DNA of 57,275 nt from Nitrososphaerota archaeon (GTDB lineage: Archaea > Thermoproteota > Nitrososphaeria > Nitrososphaerales > Gagatemarchaeaceae): the NCBI GenBank assembly GCA_027886885.1, contig JAPCJP010000009.1:3298-60572 (forward strand), in the 5' to 3' direction. The translations under genes and the position numbers were made by a program. This document shows, in pieces, positions 1 through 7,407 of the stretch (its first letter is position 1; every line of letters starts with the position of its first letter). The notes beneath the pieces were generated by a model, which saw only the letters and a program-made list of their open reading frames with translations, had not been told where the DNA came from and ran no database searches.

Positions 1-960
1 GTGTGCCTCACCCACGACGTCGACAACATCACGCGGCCCTTCAGCCACGTCTGGAAGATTCGGAAGAGGTTCGGGACCTTCGACCTTGTGCGGGCGGCGT
101 TCGGTGCCTCGCTCTATGACAACACCATGCTGATCGCCTCGGCAGAGGAAGGCAGGGGGTTCCGCTCTAGCTTCTACTTCATGTCCTCTGAGTATCAGCT
201 GGAGAGGGTCCGTCATGTCTCCGACCTCGTCCGGAAGGATGGCTGGGATATAGGACTCCACGGCGACTTCGGCACCCACGACTCCTCCGAGAAGATGGAC
301 GCGGCGATTGAGAAGTTCACCGCCGGCCTGGGGTTCAGGCCGACCGGCCTCCGGGAGCACTACCTGAGGTTCGATTTCGCCAAGAGCTGGAGCGTGATGG
401 AGGCTGCCGGGTTCGACTACGACTCCACGGTGGGCAACGCGGACAAGCTGGGGTTCAGGGTCGGGTTGGCCGCGCCGTTTCACCCTCCCGGTGACGATTG
501 GAATCCGCTCAACATCCTGGAGCTCCCGTTGACCCTGATGGACACGACCCTCTGGGGTTATCTCAAGAGAACCGAGGAGGAGGGTATGAAGGACTCGCTG
601 GCGATGATGCAGGCCGTGGAGGATGTGGAGGGGCTCTTCACTCTCCTCTGGCACCAGGAGAGCGTCAGGATGGTCGGAGGCAGGATCTATTGGAAGATCA
701 TCGACTCGGTCAAGAAGAAGGGGTGCTTCGTCGGGAGCGGAGCCGAGGTCGCAAAGTGGTGGCGCGGGAGGTCTGTGCCCCTCGTGAAAAAGGGTAACCT
801 GATTACCTTGGGAGGGAGACCTCCGGACGGCCTTGTGCTACATGTTGAAACCGGCGACGGGCGAACCCCTCATGTCACATCCGGTTCTGTGGAGAAGACT
901 GGGGCGCAGCGCTACGCCGTCGTGGTGGGTGGGCCGGACTTTGCAATGGAGGTCAACTAG
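1..960 (+). CDS. Polysaccharide deacetylase-like (NodB-fold) protein, probably 5'-truncated
   Basis: The reading frame is open from the first base, so the true start may lie outside the window. NodB-like features are visible: LTHDVDN at residues 3-9 (the family's first Asp pair), GLHGDFGTHDS around 85-95 with metal-type histidines, LREHYLRFD at 117-125, and LLWHQES near 215-221 for the last histidine motif. Such proteins remove N- or O-acetyl groups from surface polysaccharides and are common in exopolysaccharide and capsule loci. The GTG start of the next gene follows its stop directly, and an ATP-grasp enzyme and a HAD phosphatase come after, so this looks like the end of a longer operon for cell-surface carbohydrate or peptide-sugar assembly. 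Substrate is unknown. The last 60 residues lie beyond the catalytic fold and I do not recognise them. Confidence 0.72.
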   Translation: MCLTHDVDNITRPFSHVWKIRKRFGTFDLVRAAFGASLYDNTMLIASAEEGRGFRSSFYFMSSEYQLERVRHVSDLVRKDGWDIGLHGDFGTHDSSEKMDAAIEKFTAGLGFRPTGLREHYLRFDFAKSWSVMEAAGFDYDSTVGNADKLGFRVGLAAPFHPPGDDWNPLNILELPLTLMDTTLWGYLKRTEEEGMKDSLAMMQAVEDVEGLFTLLWHQESVRMVGGRIYWKIIDSVKKKGCFVGSGAEVAKWWRGRSVPLVKKGNLITLGGRPPDGLVLHVETGDGRTPHVTSGSVEKTGAQRYAVVVGGPDFAMEVN

Positions 961-2049
961 GTGAAGCCTGGCGAACGCGTCTTCGTCACCGGCGCGGGAG
1001 GCCTCGCCGGGGTCAACTTCGTGCGCGCGCTACGGGCGTCCAAGCGGGGCTACTACATCGTCGGTTCTGACTTCAGCAAGTACCACATCGTGTACCCGGA
1101 CCTCGATTCAAGATACCTGACGCCTAGGCACACGGACCCGAAGTTCATGCCGCGCCTCGCCGAGATAGTGAGGCAGGAAAAGGTGGACTTCCTCCATCCT
1201 CAACCCTCCAGCGAGGCGTTCGTGATTTCGGGTGATAGGAAGAGGCTGCACTGCAAGGTCTTCCTCCCTGACCAAAACGTCATGAAGGTAGGTCAGGACA
1301 AGCTGCTCACCCAGCAGGCCCTGCGGAAGGAGGGCATACCCGTGGCGAAGACCAGTACCCTCTCCTCGGTCAAGGACATAGAGGGCGCCTTCTCTTCGCT
1401 GGGCTCGCCCCTCTGGGTCAGGGCCAGGCATGGCGCAGGGGGTAGGCTCAGCCTGCTCTGCAACGACGCCGAAGAAGCCAGACACTGGGTCGAGCTCTGG
1501 GTGAAGAGGGGGTCTAGAATCGACGAATTCATACTGCAGGAGTACCTCCCGGGGAGGAACATCGCCTGGGACAGCATATGGAAGGACGGGCGACTCGTCA
1601 CATCCTACGCCAGAGAGAGGCTGGAGTATCCGTTCAAGCACATCTCGCCCTCAGGGATCACTGGGACCCCCTCCGTCGCTAGGATCGTGCGAGACTCCAG
1701 GCTCAACGACGTATCCCAGAGGGCTGTCAAGGCCATCGACCCGCGACCTGGTGGCGCCTATTCCATCGACGTGAAGGAGTCCTCGAAAGGGGAGATGTGC
1801 GTCACCGAAGTGGACTCGGGCAAGTTCCACTCGACCATGCCGCTCTGGGGATACATCGCAGTGAAGCACCTCGGGCTGCCCTGGTACGCTAACTTCGCCG
1901 ACCTCTACGTGAGGCTCGGCATGGGGGAGTCGCTCACCGAGTCGATCCCTCCGACGGACCTTCTTCCCGAGGGCTATTACCTCCTCCGCGACATGGACGT
2001 GGGGGCGTTTCTCTGGAAGGAGAGCGGCTGGAAAGAGCGGGTCCTCTAG
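961..2049 (+). CDS. ATP-grasp ligase (carbamoyl-phosphate-synthase-like carboxylate ligase)
   Basis: The protein has 362 residues and a GTG start directly after the previous stop. An N-terminal Rossmann-like part (VFVTGAGGLAGVNFVRAL, residues 7-24) precedes an ATP-grasp region: the KLLTQQALRKEGIPVAKT stretch near 114-131, WVRARHGAGG near 152-161 as the phosphate loop, and ILQEYLPGRN near 192-201. This layout is that of stand-alone ATP-grasp proteins that join a carboxylate to an amine or hydroxyl through an acyl phosphate. The acidic Mg-binding part of the C-terminal half may be IDVKESSKGEMCVTEVDSG. In a surface-carbohydrate context it may add an amino acid or peptide to a sugar, but that is inference and the substrates cannot be read from sequence. 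It appears cotranscribed with its neighbours. Confidence 0.7.
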   Translation: MKPGERVFVTGAGGLAGVNFVRALRASKRGYYIVGSDFSKYHIVYPDLDSRYLTPRHTDPKFMPRLAEIVRQEKVDFLHPQPSSEAFVISGDRKRLHCKVFLPDQNVMKVGQDKLLTQQALRKEGIPVAKTSTLSSVKDIEGAFSSLGSPLWVRARHGAGGRLSLLCNDAEEARHWVELWVKRGSRIDEFILQEYLPGRNIAWDSIWKDGRLVTSYARERLEYPFKHISPSGITGTPSVARIVRDSRLNDVSQRAVKAIDPRPGGAYSIDVKESSKGEMCVTEVDSGKFHSTMPLWGYIAVKHLGLPWYANFADLYVRLGMGESLTESIPPTDLLPEGYYLLRDMDVGAFLWKESGWKERVL

Positions 2050-2050
2050 C

Positions 2051-2662
2051 TTGGGCGTGCTCCCTGCAGCGGCCAGTGCCTATGTCTTCGATTTTGACGG
2101 GACCCTCGGCAGCATACCCGTGGACTGGGCCGCCGTGAAAGAGGGCCTGCGGGAGATAACGGGTTCGGAGGATGAGCTCCCGAGCGTCTTCCCCACGATC
2201 ATCCAGCTCCTCAAGGACCGCCCCAAGGAAACGAAAAAGGCCTTCGACCTTATCGACAAGTATGAGCTTGCGGCCCTACCTTCTGCTTCCCTCTATCCAA
2301 AGTCCGTGGAGCTCCTCGCCTCGCTCGCCGAGGTCGCCAAAGTCTCGCTGGTGACCATGCAGGGCGCCAAGGCGACTGAGCTGGTCTTGGAGAGGTTCGG
2401 CCTGAAGCAGTACCTGCTGTGCTACTTCACCCGGGAAGACTCGCTCGACCGTGCCGAACAGGTGCGGTTCGCGCTGAACGGGATGCGAGCCAAAAAGGAG
2501 TCCAGCGTCTTCGTCGGAGACAGGCTGAACGACCTGAACGCGGCAAAGCTGGTTGGAATCCCCTTCACCATGATTCGGACCCACGGGGACGACCCAGAGG
2601 ATGCGGGGGTCACCCTGTATCACAGCATAGGGGAGTTCCTCGATGCCATCCGCGCTGGTTAG
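2051..2662 (+). CDS. HAD-superfamily phosphatase
   Basis: This 203-residue HAD hydrolase has motif I DFDGT at residues 14-18, a helical cap after it, a Thr in VTMQG near residues 97-101 as motif II, and FVGDRLNDLNAAK as motif IV. The family dephosphorylates small molecules through an aspartyl-phosphate intermediate. Start is TTG one base after the upstream stop, or GTG at 2057. Its place behind the deacetylase and ATP-grasp genes suggests a sugar-phosphate or other pathway intermediate as substrate, but HAD specificity cannot be read from motifs. The 3' end overlaps the convergent inositol-monophosphatase-family gene by 4 bp. Confidence 0.75.
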   Translation: MGVLPAAASAYVFDFDGTLGSIPVDWAAVKEGLREITGSEDELPSVFPTIIQLLKDRPKETKKAFDLIDKYELAALPSASLYPKSVELLASLAEVAKVSLVTMQGAKATELVLERFGLKQYLLCYFTREDSLDRAEQVRFALNGMRAKKESSVFVGDRLNDLNAAKLVGIPFTMIRTHGDDPEDAGVTLYHSIGEFLDAIRAG

Positions 2663-3477
2663 TGTTGCGGGTGTGCACCTAGCTTATCGAGGATCTTCCC
2701 GTGCAGTTCCGAGTTCGCAGCGGCCACCACGCTGAACCTCTCCTTCACAGATATCTTCGGGTTGAGGGCCGCACCGCGTTCGTCGCTGAAGGTCGCACCC
2801 GCCTGCCTGCCGATGAGGTATGCCGCGGCCAGGTCCATGACCCTCATCCTCCTCCTGATGTCCACGAAGCCGTCTATGCTCCCCTCGGCCATGAAGCACG
2901 CCTCCAGCGCGTTGGCACCGAAGTGGACCTGACGTCTGGCGGATGCTATCAGTCCGGAGACGCTCCTGACGATGGGGAGCGTCGTCTTCGAGACGTCTAT
3001 TCCTATCACGGCCATGCTCAGGTCGCGTACACCACTGGTCCTGATCTCCGAGCCGTTCTTGGTGGAGTAACCCCCTGCCTCCGCAAAGTAAGTGTCACCG
3101 TTGACCAGGTTCCTGACGAGCGCGTGGCTCGCGCTCTCCAGAGTCGAGCCCTCCAGGACCGCTATCGATGTGCAGTAGAAGGGTATCTGCTTCTCGAAGT
3201 TCGAAGAACCGTCTATGGGGTCGATGACCACGGTCCAGCGGGCCCCGACGTTGCCGCTAGATTCGCCCTTCTCTTCCGCGACGACGCGAAGGTTGGGCCC
3301 CTTCTGCTTTATGGCATCGAGTATCTCGTTCTCTGCCTCTTGGTCCACCCTCATGGTGACGTCGCCGCCGGCCCCTTCCCCGACCCTCTCGCTGCCTTGG
3401 CTGGAGCTCACGAGCCTGTCCCTTACCTCTTGGACCCTCTCTCCGGCCTCGCGCAACACCGACTCCCACTCTACCAA
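2659..3477 (-). CDS. Inositol monophosphatase / fructose-1,6-bisphosphatase family phosphatase
   Basis: The 272-residue protein shows the Mg-dependent, Li-sensitive phosphatase signature: EEKGE near 68-72 (metal-binding Glu), DPIDGSSNF at 86-94, and the C-terminal VMDLAAAYLI near 213-222 with its metal-binding Asp. Archaeal members hydrolyse inositol-1-phosphate and often also fructose-1,6-bisphosphate, serving inositol phospholipid synthesis or gluconeogenesis. Archaeal enzymes of this type are usually about 250-270 residues, so it is full length. Start is TTG at 3477. A TATA-like TAAGATTAT on the minus strand at 3514-3522 would give a short leader. No other gene of inositol or glycolytic metabolism is adjacent, so the preferred substrate is open. 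Confidence 0.85.
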   Translation of the reverse strand: MVEWESVLREAGERVQEVRDRLVSSSQGSERVGEGAGGDVTMRVDQEAENEILDAIKQKGPNLRVVAEEKGESSGNVGARWTVVIDPIDGSSNFEKQIPFYCTSIAVLEGSTLESASHALVRNLVNGDTYFAEAGGYSTKNGSEIRTSGVRDLSMAVIGIDVSKTTLPIVRSVSGLIASARRQVHFGANALEACFMAEGSIDGFVDIRRRMRVMDLAAAYLIGRQAGATFSDERGAALNPKISVKERFSVVAAANSELHGKILDKLGAHPQH

Positions 3478-3530
3478 TTGGTCGCTCGCCCTGAAGCACG
3501 GAAGTGGCAGGTGATAATCTTAGCACGCGC

Positions 3531-4148
3531 CTAGGGGAGGCTCAGCAGGGCGCTCGGCTGAAGGATGGCGAGAATCACGATGTAACCGACGTAGCCTGCC
3601 GCGATGTAGGCGACGGTCGGAACCCCGTACTGGACCTCGACGGAAGCGCTCTCGTCCTTGACCTCGTCTACGGCCTCCCGCGAGACGTTCACGTCCTTGA
3701 CCACCTCCGTCCGCTCGCCCCCGATGATGAGCGCTTTTGGAATCCACTGGGCCTGGGCCTTGAACTCTGCGATTGGGATGACTCTGGTCTTGCCCACCAG
3801 CCCCTTCGAGTAGAGATAGGCCACGTGGATGCCCAGCGCTGCCAAGACCACAACGAAGACCTCCAGCAATCCGGGGACGAAGCCGGCGGGCGCCGTCCCA
3901 GCGATGACGAGCACGAAAGCGATGCCATCGGCCTCACCGACCATGCCCCACCACGCGGCCCCGAGTGCTATCGCCCCGATGAGGGCTATGGGGATTATCA
4001 GAACAAGGAACTCGGATCGGAGGTAGTATAGCCCGAACACCACGCCGACGACAGCTGGGATCCAGACAAGGTCGGAGACGAGCCTCTCCCTAAAGTCCTG
4101 ATACCCAGCAATTATGAAAGAGATTGCGACCAGAATCTGAACGTACAA
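3531..4148 (-). CDS. Type IV prepilin / preflagellin peptidase (A24 aspartic protease)
   Basis: This polytopic membrane protein of about 205 residues carries the two aspartates of A24 peptidases. The first is in YQDFRERLVSD after the first membrane helix, the second in GEADGIAF at the position of the GxGD motif. It would remove the short positively charged leader of pilin-like precursors at the cytoplasmic membrane face. It is divergent from, and shares a promoter region with, the pilus platform gene, and three likely substrates are encoded at 5887-7407. GTG at 4166 would give a longer protein, but the palindromic TATA box at 4175-4186 predicts a transcript start near 4153, so I prefer TTG at 4148. 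The second motif reads GEAD, not GxGD, which weakens the match slightly. Confidence 0.78.
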   Translation of the reverse strand: MYVQILVAISFIIAGYQDFRERLVSDLVWIPAVVGVVFGLYYLRSEFLVLIIPIALIGAIALGAAWWGMVGEADGIAFVLVIAGTAPAGFVPGLLEVFVVVLAALGIHVAYLYSKGLVGKTRVIPIAEFKAQAQWIPKALIIGGERTEVVKDVNVSREAVDEVKDESASVEVQYGVPTVAYIAAGYVGYIVILAILQPSALLSLP

Positions 4149-4174
4149 TCGCGACTGTGAACACACCCCGGCGA

Positions 4175-4186
4175 CGCTTATAAGCG
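4175..4186. promoter_or_regulatory. Palindromic TATA box shared by divergent pilus genes
   Basis: CGCTTATAAGCG is a perfect 12-bp palindrome. Its centre is about 24 bp before the GTG at 4205 and about 32 bp before the TTG at 4148 on the other strand. This fits archaeal TATA-to-start spacing in both directions and implies leaderless or nearly leaderless transcripts. Confidence 0.6.
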
Positions 4187-4204
4187 AACTCCCAATGATT
4201 CACG

Positions 4205-5836
4205 GTGGGAATCCAGGCAGCGCCGTCGCTTGAGCTTCTGGTGAAGCGGGTCGCACCCTTCTGGCCATCCGGCCTTATGGTGGACCGCCTTCAGGGCCGC
4301 ATATCCGGCTTACTATCGTCCGGGAACGTATACATCTCACCCGCCCTCTACTCGCGCTTCTCGCTGGCCCTGCTCGTCTATCCTCTCGCGGGAGAGGTGC
4401 TCGCCGCCGCGCTACTGCCGACCGTTCAGACTCTCTTCGTCCTGGGGTCACTGGCCACCGTCCAACTCATGCCCCTGCTCCTGCTCCTAGCCCGCTCGGG
4501 GTCTCGCAGGAGGGCGGTCGAGGCCGAGCTACCATTCTTCCTGATTGCCCTGTCCATAATGTCCCAAGACTCGTCTCCCTCCATCGATGGGGGAATGCGA
4601 CGTGTCGCGGCGCTCGGCGACGGCGTCTTCCCAGCCCTTCGCTCGGAGTCCGACCGGCTCGAACGCGACCTCACCTTCATCCCAGGCTCTCCAACCAGCG
4701 TCCTGGAGAGCGCTTTCCGTGACAACCCCAGCCGCTCCCTGAGGGACTTCGTCCACAGTTTCACGACGACCCTCACGACGGGGAAGAGCGTTGAAGGCTA
4801 CGTGGAGGAGGAGTCCAAGAGGGAGGTGGGCCAGATGGAGTCCCGTGCCAAGAGCTTCTCCGAGTCGGTCGGTTCGCTCGCCGAGGTATCGCTCATGGTC
4901 CTCGCGCTCTTTCCGGTGGGGGTCGAGATGATTGCGGCCGCCATCCCTGGCTTCGCTTCCTCAGTCATGCTGATAGTCTCCATGGGCCTATTGGCGACGT
5001 TTTCGGTGGTACTTCTAGTCGTCCTCGAGAGCGTCCAGCCCGTGGCCCACAACACGCCTCCCGCGTCCCTCTACATCGTCCTCTCGCTTGCGTCCTGGGT
5101 CGCCTCCACCGCCCTCTACCTTCTCGGGACGCTTCCGTTGGCCTTCTCCCTGCTCATACCCTTCGGCTTCTCGGTCTTCGGCTTTTTCCGAACAAGAGGA
5201 GTCTATGACCGCATCCGCAGGGGCGAACAGGAGATCAGTCTTCTCCTCCACGACCTGGCCGAGGCGAGCAAGGCGGGGGTTAGCCTTCCCGAGGCGCTCG
5301 CCAAGATAACCGCGTCGAGTTCTCAGTTCGGGTCCATAGGCGAGCCGCTCTCCGTCTTCCACCACGCCATAATGTCGGGCGCGACTCCGGCCGAAGCACA
5401 GAAGGGAGTGTCGCATCCCTCGTGGCTGGTCAGACTCTCCTTCGGTCTCCTCTCGGTCGCATTCAGCACCGGTGCCGGTTTCGAGCAACTGGAACGCCTT
5501 TCCTCGTTCTTCAAGAGGGTCACCGACGCAAGAAGGAACGCCTCTCGTTCCTTGCTCCCCTTCGTTCTCATCGGGGTCATCGTCCCTGTGATCTCGGTGG
5601 CATCCTTGAACTTCCTCGGTGGCTTCAGCTCGGGGAGCACAGGGAGCGGGATCCCGTTCCTGCCAAGCCTCGCAGACGTCTCAAAGACCTATGTGCTCAT
5701 CACCATCTCTGCGGTCGCTCTGCTAACGGGCGTCCTTCTCTCGAAGCTCTTCACGCAGACCGCGCGCCATGGCGTCGCCATACCTTTGCTGATGGCTTCG
5801 ACCCTGGTTTCGCTCGCCGTGTTCGGCGTTCTCTAG
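4205..5836 (+). CDS. Pilus assembly platform protein with two T2SS-F domains (TadC/ArlJ-like)
   Basis: The 543-residue integral membrane protein has an internally repeated plan. One cytoplasmic F-type helical domain lies around residues 105-225, membrane helices follow at about 225-280 and 290-330, and a second F domain spans about 345-440, with C-terminal helices. This matches archaeal ArlJ/TadC platform proteins, which couple the secretion ATPase to growth of the pilin fibre. Archaeal platforms with two F domains are known. It heads an operon with three pilin-like proteins and the ATPase. The GTG start is supported by the palindromic TATA box just upstream and implies a leaderless message. 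Which pilus subtype it belongs to cannot be decided from motifs alone. Confidence 0.75.
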   Translation: MGIQAAPSLELLVKRVAPFWPSGLMVDRLQGRISGLLSSGNVYISPALYSRFSLALLVYPLAGEVLAAALLPTVQTLFVLGSLATVQLMPLLLLLARSGSRRRAVEAELPFFLIALSIMSQDSSPSIDGGMRRVAALGDGVFPALRSESDRLERDLTFIPGSPTSVLESAFRDNPSRSLRDFVHSFTTTLTTGKSVEGYVEEESKREVGQMESRAKSFSESVGSLAEVSLMVLALFPVGVEMIAAAIPGFASSVMLIVSMGLLATFSVVLLVVLESVQPVAHNTPPASLYIVLSLASWVASTALYLLGTLPLAFSLLIPFGFSVFGFFRTRGVYDRIRRGEQEISLLLHDLAEASKAGVSLPEALAKITASSSQFGSIGEPLSVFHHAIMSGATPAEAQKGVSHPSWLVRLSFGLLSVAFSTGAGFEQLERLSSFFKRVTDARRNASRSLLPFVLIGVIVPVISVASLNFLGGFSSGSTGSGIPFLPSLADVSKTYVLITISAVALLTGVLLSKLFTQTARHGVAIPLLMASTLVSLAVFGVL

Positions 5837-5859
5837 GTTTCGGCCGCCTCCCTTGGCGA

Positions 5860-5868
5860 TTATATATT
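5860..5868 (+). promoter_or_regulatory. TATA box for the first pilin gene
   Basis: TTATATATT lies about 25 bp before the ATG at 5887, so the major pilin may have its own leaderless promoter inside the pilus operon. That would allow it to be made in excess over platform and ATPase. Confidence 0.55.
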
Positions 5869-5886
5869 CTGCAGACATGTGTTGCC

Positions 5887-6342
5887 ATGAAACTCGTCGT
5901 CCGTCGGAAACGCAGGGCTATCAGCCCCTTCCTGGCTACGATTATCCTGGTCGTAATCACACTGATGATCGGCGGGATACTCTATACGCAGTTCCGTAAC
6001 ATCGTTGTCGCACAGGTAAAGAACCCCTCCATGGATTTGACAAGCTCCAACGTGGCGCCCAACGGCGAGACTATCGTCCTTTCCCTGAAGAACGATGGCA
6101 ATGTTCCCATAACGCTCTCCAAGATGCTCGTTAGCTACAACGCTGGTCTGAACACGTTCTCCTTCGTCTCTAACCCGGCCAACATCACGCTGGTGTCCTC
6201 CCCGTCCGGCACCTCGCTCATGAACCCAGGTGACATCCTTACGGTACAGATGACCACCACCTTCCCAATACCCGAGTTCTCCACATTCACGGTGACGGCC
6301 GTAGGCGACCAGCTCTCCAAGGCCTTCAACGTCCAGGCGTGA
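5887..6342 (+). CDS. Archaeal type IV pilin (Pilin_N domain), likely major subunit
   Basis: This 151-residue protein begins with a basic leader (MKLVVRRKRRA) followed by ISPFLATIILVVITLMIGG, the signature of the archaeal Pilin_N family (PF07790-like, consensus RAVSPVIATILLVAIT). The leader would be cut next to the RRA segment by the prepilin peptidase at 3531-4148. The remaining domain is beta-rich and rich in Asn, Ser and Thr, with possible N-glycosylation sequons (for example NIT), typical of surface filament subunits. The start is an internal ATG well placed behind a TATA box. A much longer open frame upstream in this phase is the out-of-frame shadow of the platform gene. The stop overlaps the GTG of the next pilin-like gene. 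Confidence 0.82.
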   Translation: MKLVVRRKRRAISPFLATIILVVITLMIGGILYTQFRNIVVAQVKNPSMDLTSSNVAPNGETIVLSLKNDGNVPITLSKMLVSYNAGLNTFSFVSNPANITLVSSPSGTSLMNPGDILTVQMTTTFPIPEFSTFTVTAVGDQLSKAFNVQA

Positions 6343-6992
6343 CGTTGAAGCGCTCCCCCGCTTTCAGCACCTATGTGGCGGCGCTCGTCCTCATCGTGAT
6401 AGCCATGTCACTCTCTTTCGTCGTCTACCAGGGGGTCAGGAGCTTCGCCCCGGAGAAGCAGGACCAGGACGTCACCTTCGTGAACCGGGTGGTGACGCTG
6501 CCCAACCAGGGGGGCGAGCTTCTCTTGGTCTTGGTCAACGCATCGGAACTTGTAACGCCCGCGGCGCTCGAAGTCCAAGGACAAAGCTCAGAGGGCGGAG
6601 TTCTCTACCTCGGTCAGAGTGGGAGCTATGGCTCCTTAGGGGCTTCACTCTGCCTCAGCGGAGGCACCACGTTCTTCTCGGTCCACTCCAACGCCTCGGG
6701 GCTGCTCCAGGTCCAGTCGAACGGCCAATCCTGGATCGACGGTCACCTGGTCTCCTCCCTTTCGGTCTCGAGCGGCTGGAACGAGGTTATGATAACCAAC
6801 GCGACCTCGTGCTCGGTGGTCACCCCGGACGGTTCGGTCATCTTCGGCCCAGGTTCCGAAGTCTCGGGCTTCCCGGTCACGGGGACGCTCCCGGCGAGCA
6901 GCCTGAACTTCTATGTTCCGTCAGACGGTTCGGGGACAGACTCACAGATTCTTCTCGTCTTCGCGGGTGGAGGGGTCGACCAGATTGACTAG
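6339..6992 (+). CDS. Pilin-like secreted protein, second of three
   Basis: The 217-residue product has a short basic N terminus (MTLKRSPAFS) and one hydrophobic helix (residues 11-30), then an extracytoplasmic Ser/Gly/Val-rich beta domain with sequons and two cysteines about 50 residues apart that could form a disulfide. The N terminus resembles a class III pilin leader but lacks the clear RA(I/V)SP motif of its upstream neighbour, so it may be a minor pilin or a filament-associated protein. GTG at 6339 overlaps the previous stop (GTGA), implying translational coupling. Assignment rests on position and general plan more than on a conserved motif. Confidence 0.65.
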   Translation: MTLKRSPAFSTYVAALVLIVIAMSLSFVVYQGVRSFAPEKQDQDVTFVNRVVTLPNQGGELLLVLVNASELVTPAALEVQGQSSEGGVLYLGQSGSYGSLGASLCLSGGTTFFSVHSNASGLLQVQSNGQSWIDGHLVSSLSVSSGWNEVMITNATSCSVVTPDGSVIFGPGSEVSGFPVTGTLPASSLNFYVPSDGSGTDSQILLVFAGGGVDQID

Positions 6993-7407
6993 GGTCCGCT
7001 TCCGACGGGCCCGCCGCGGGATCAGCGAAATTGTCGCCTCGGTCGCGATGCTCGTGATAACAATGGCCGTGCTCGGGGGTCTCGGGGTCCTCTCCCTGGG
7101 TTCTCTGCACAACGCCGCAGGCGACTTGGTCTCGGGCTCGCACAACGAAGCGGAGAGCGCGGGGGTGCTCCTGCGCGTGGTCTCGACCCAGAGCAACTCC
7201 TCGGGCACATACGTCTGGTTGTTCGACTACGGTTGGAACCCGGCGACGCTCTCATCGGTCTACGTCAACGGCGGGATTCTCAGCGGGTGGAGTTCATCCT
7301 GTTCTCCCCTCCAGGTCAAGTCGATGTGCTCCCTGGCTCTTCCTTCTGACACGCACGGGGCGGTCTCGATACTCTTTGGGACAAACAGCGTCGCTCTCTC
7401 GCTATAG
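6985..7407 (+). CDS. Pilin-like protein, third of three
   Basis: From the TTG at 6985 the product has about 140 residues. A strongly basic leader (RVRFRRARRG) is followed by ISEIVASVAMLVITMAVLGG, which has the hydrophobic helix and the early glutamate typical of type IV pilin mature N termini. A small beta domain with four cysteines follows (CSP and CSL regions near the end). The frame stays open upstream to 6913, and GTG at 6967 is an alternative start, but the leader just before the helix is best served by TTG 6985, which overlaps the previous stop. Its end overlaps the start of the ATPase gene by about 32 bp. Likely a minor or initiating pilin. Confidence 0.68.
   Translation: MTRVRFRRARRGISEIVASVAMLVITMAVLGGLGVLSLGSLHNAAGDLVSGSHNEAESAGVLLRVVSTQSNSSGTYVWLFDYGWNPATLSSVYVNGGILSGWSSSCSPLQVKSMCSLALPSDTHGAVSILFGTNSVALSL

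Noticed and set aside
2701-3534. 277-codon open frame on the plus strand
   Set aside because: It lies antisense to the inositol-monophosphatase-family gene, which has clear motifs. The product is rich in Arg, Pro and His with no domain.
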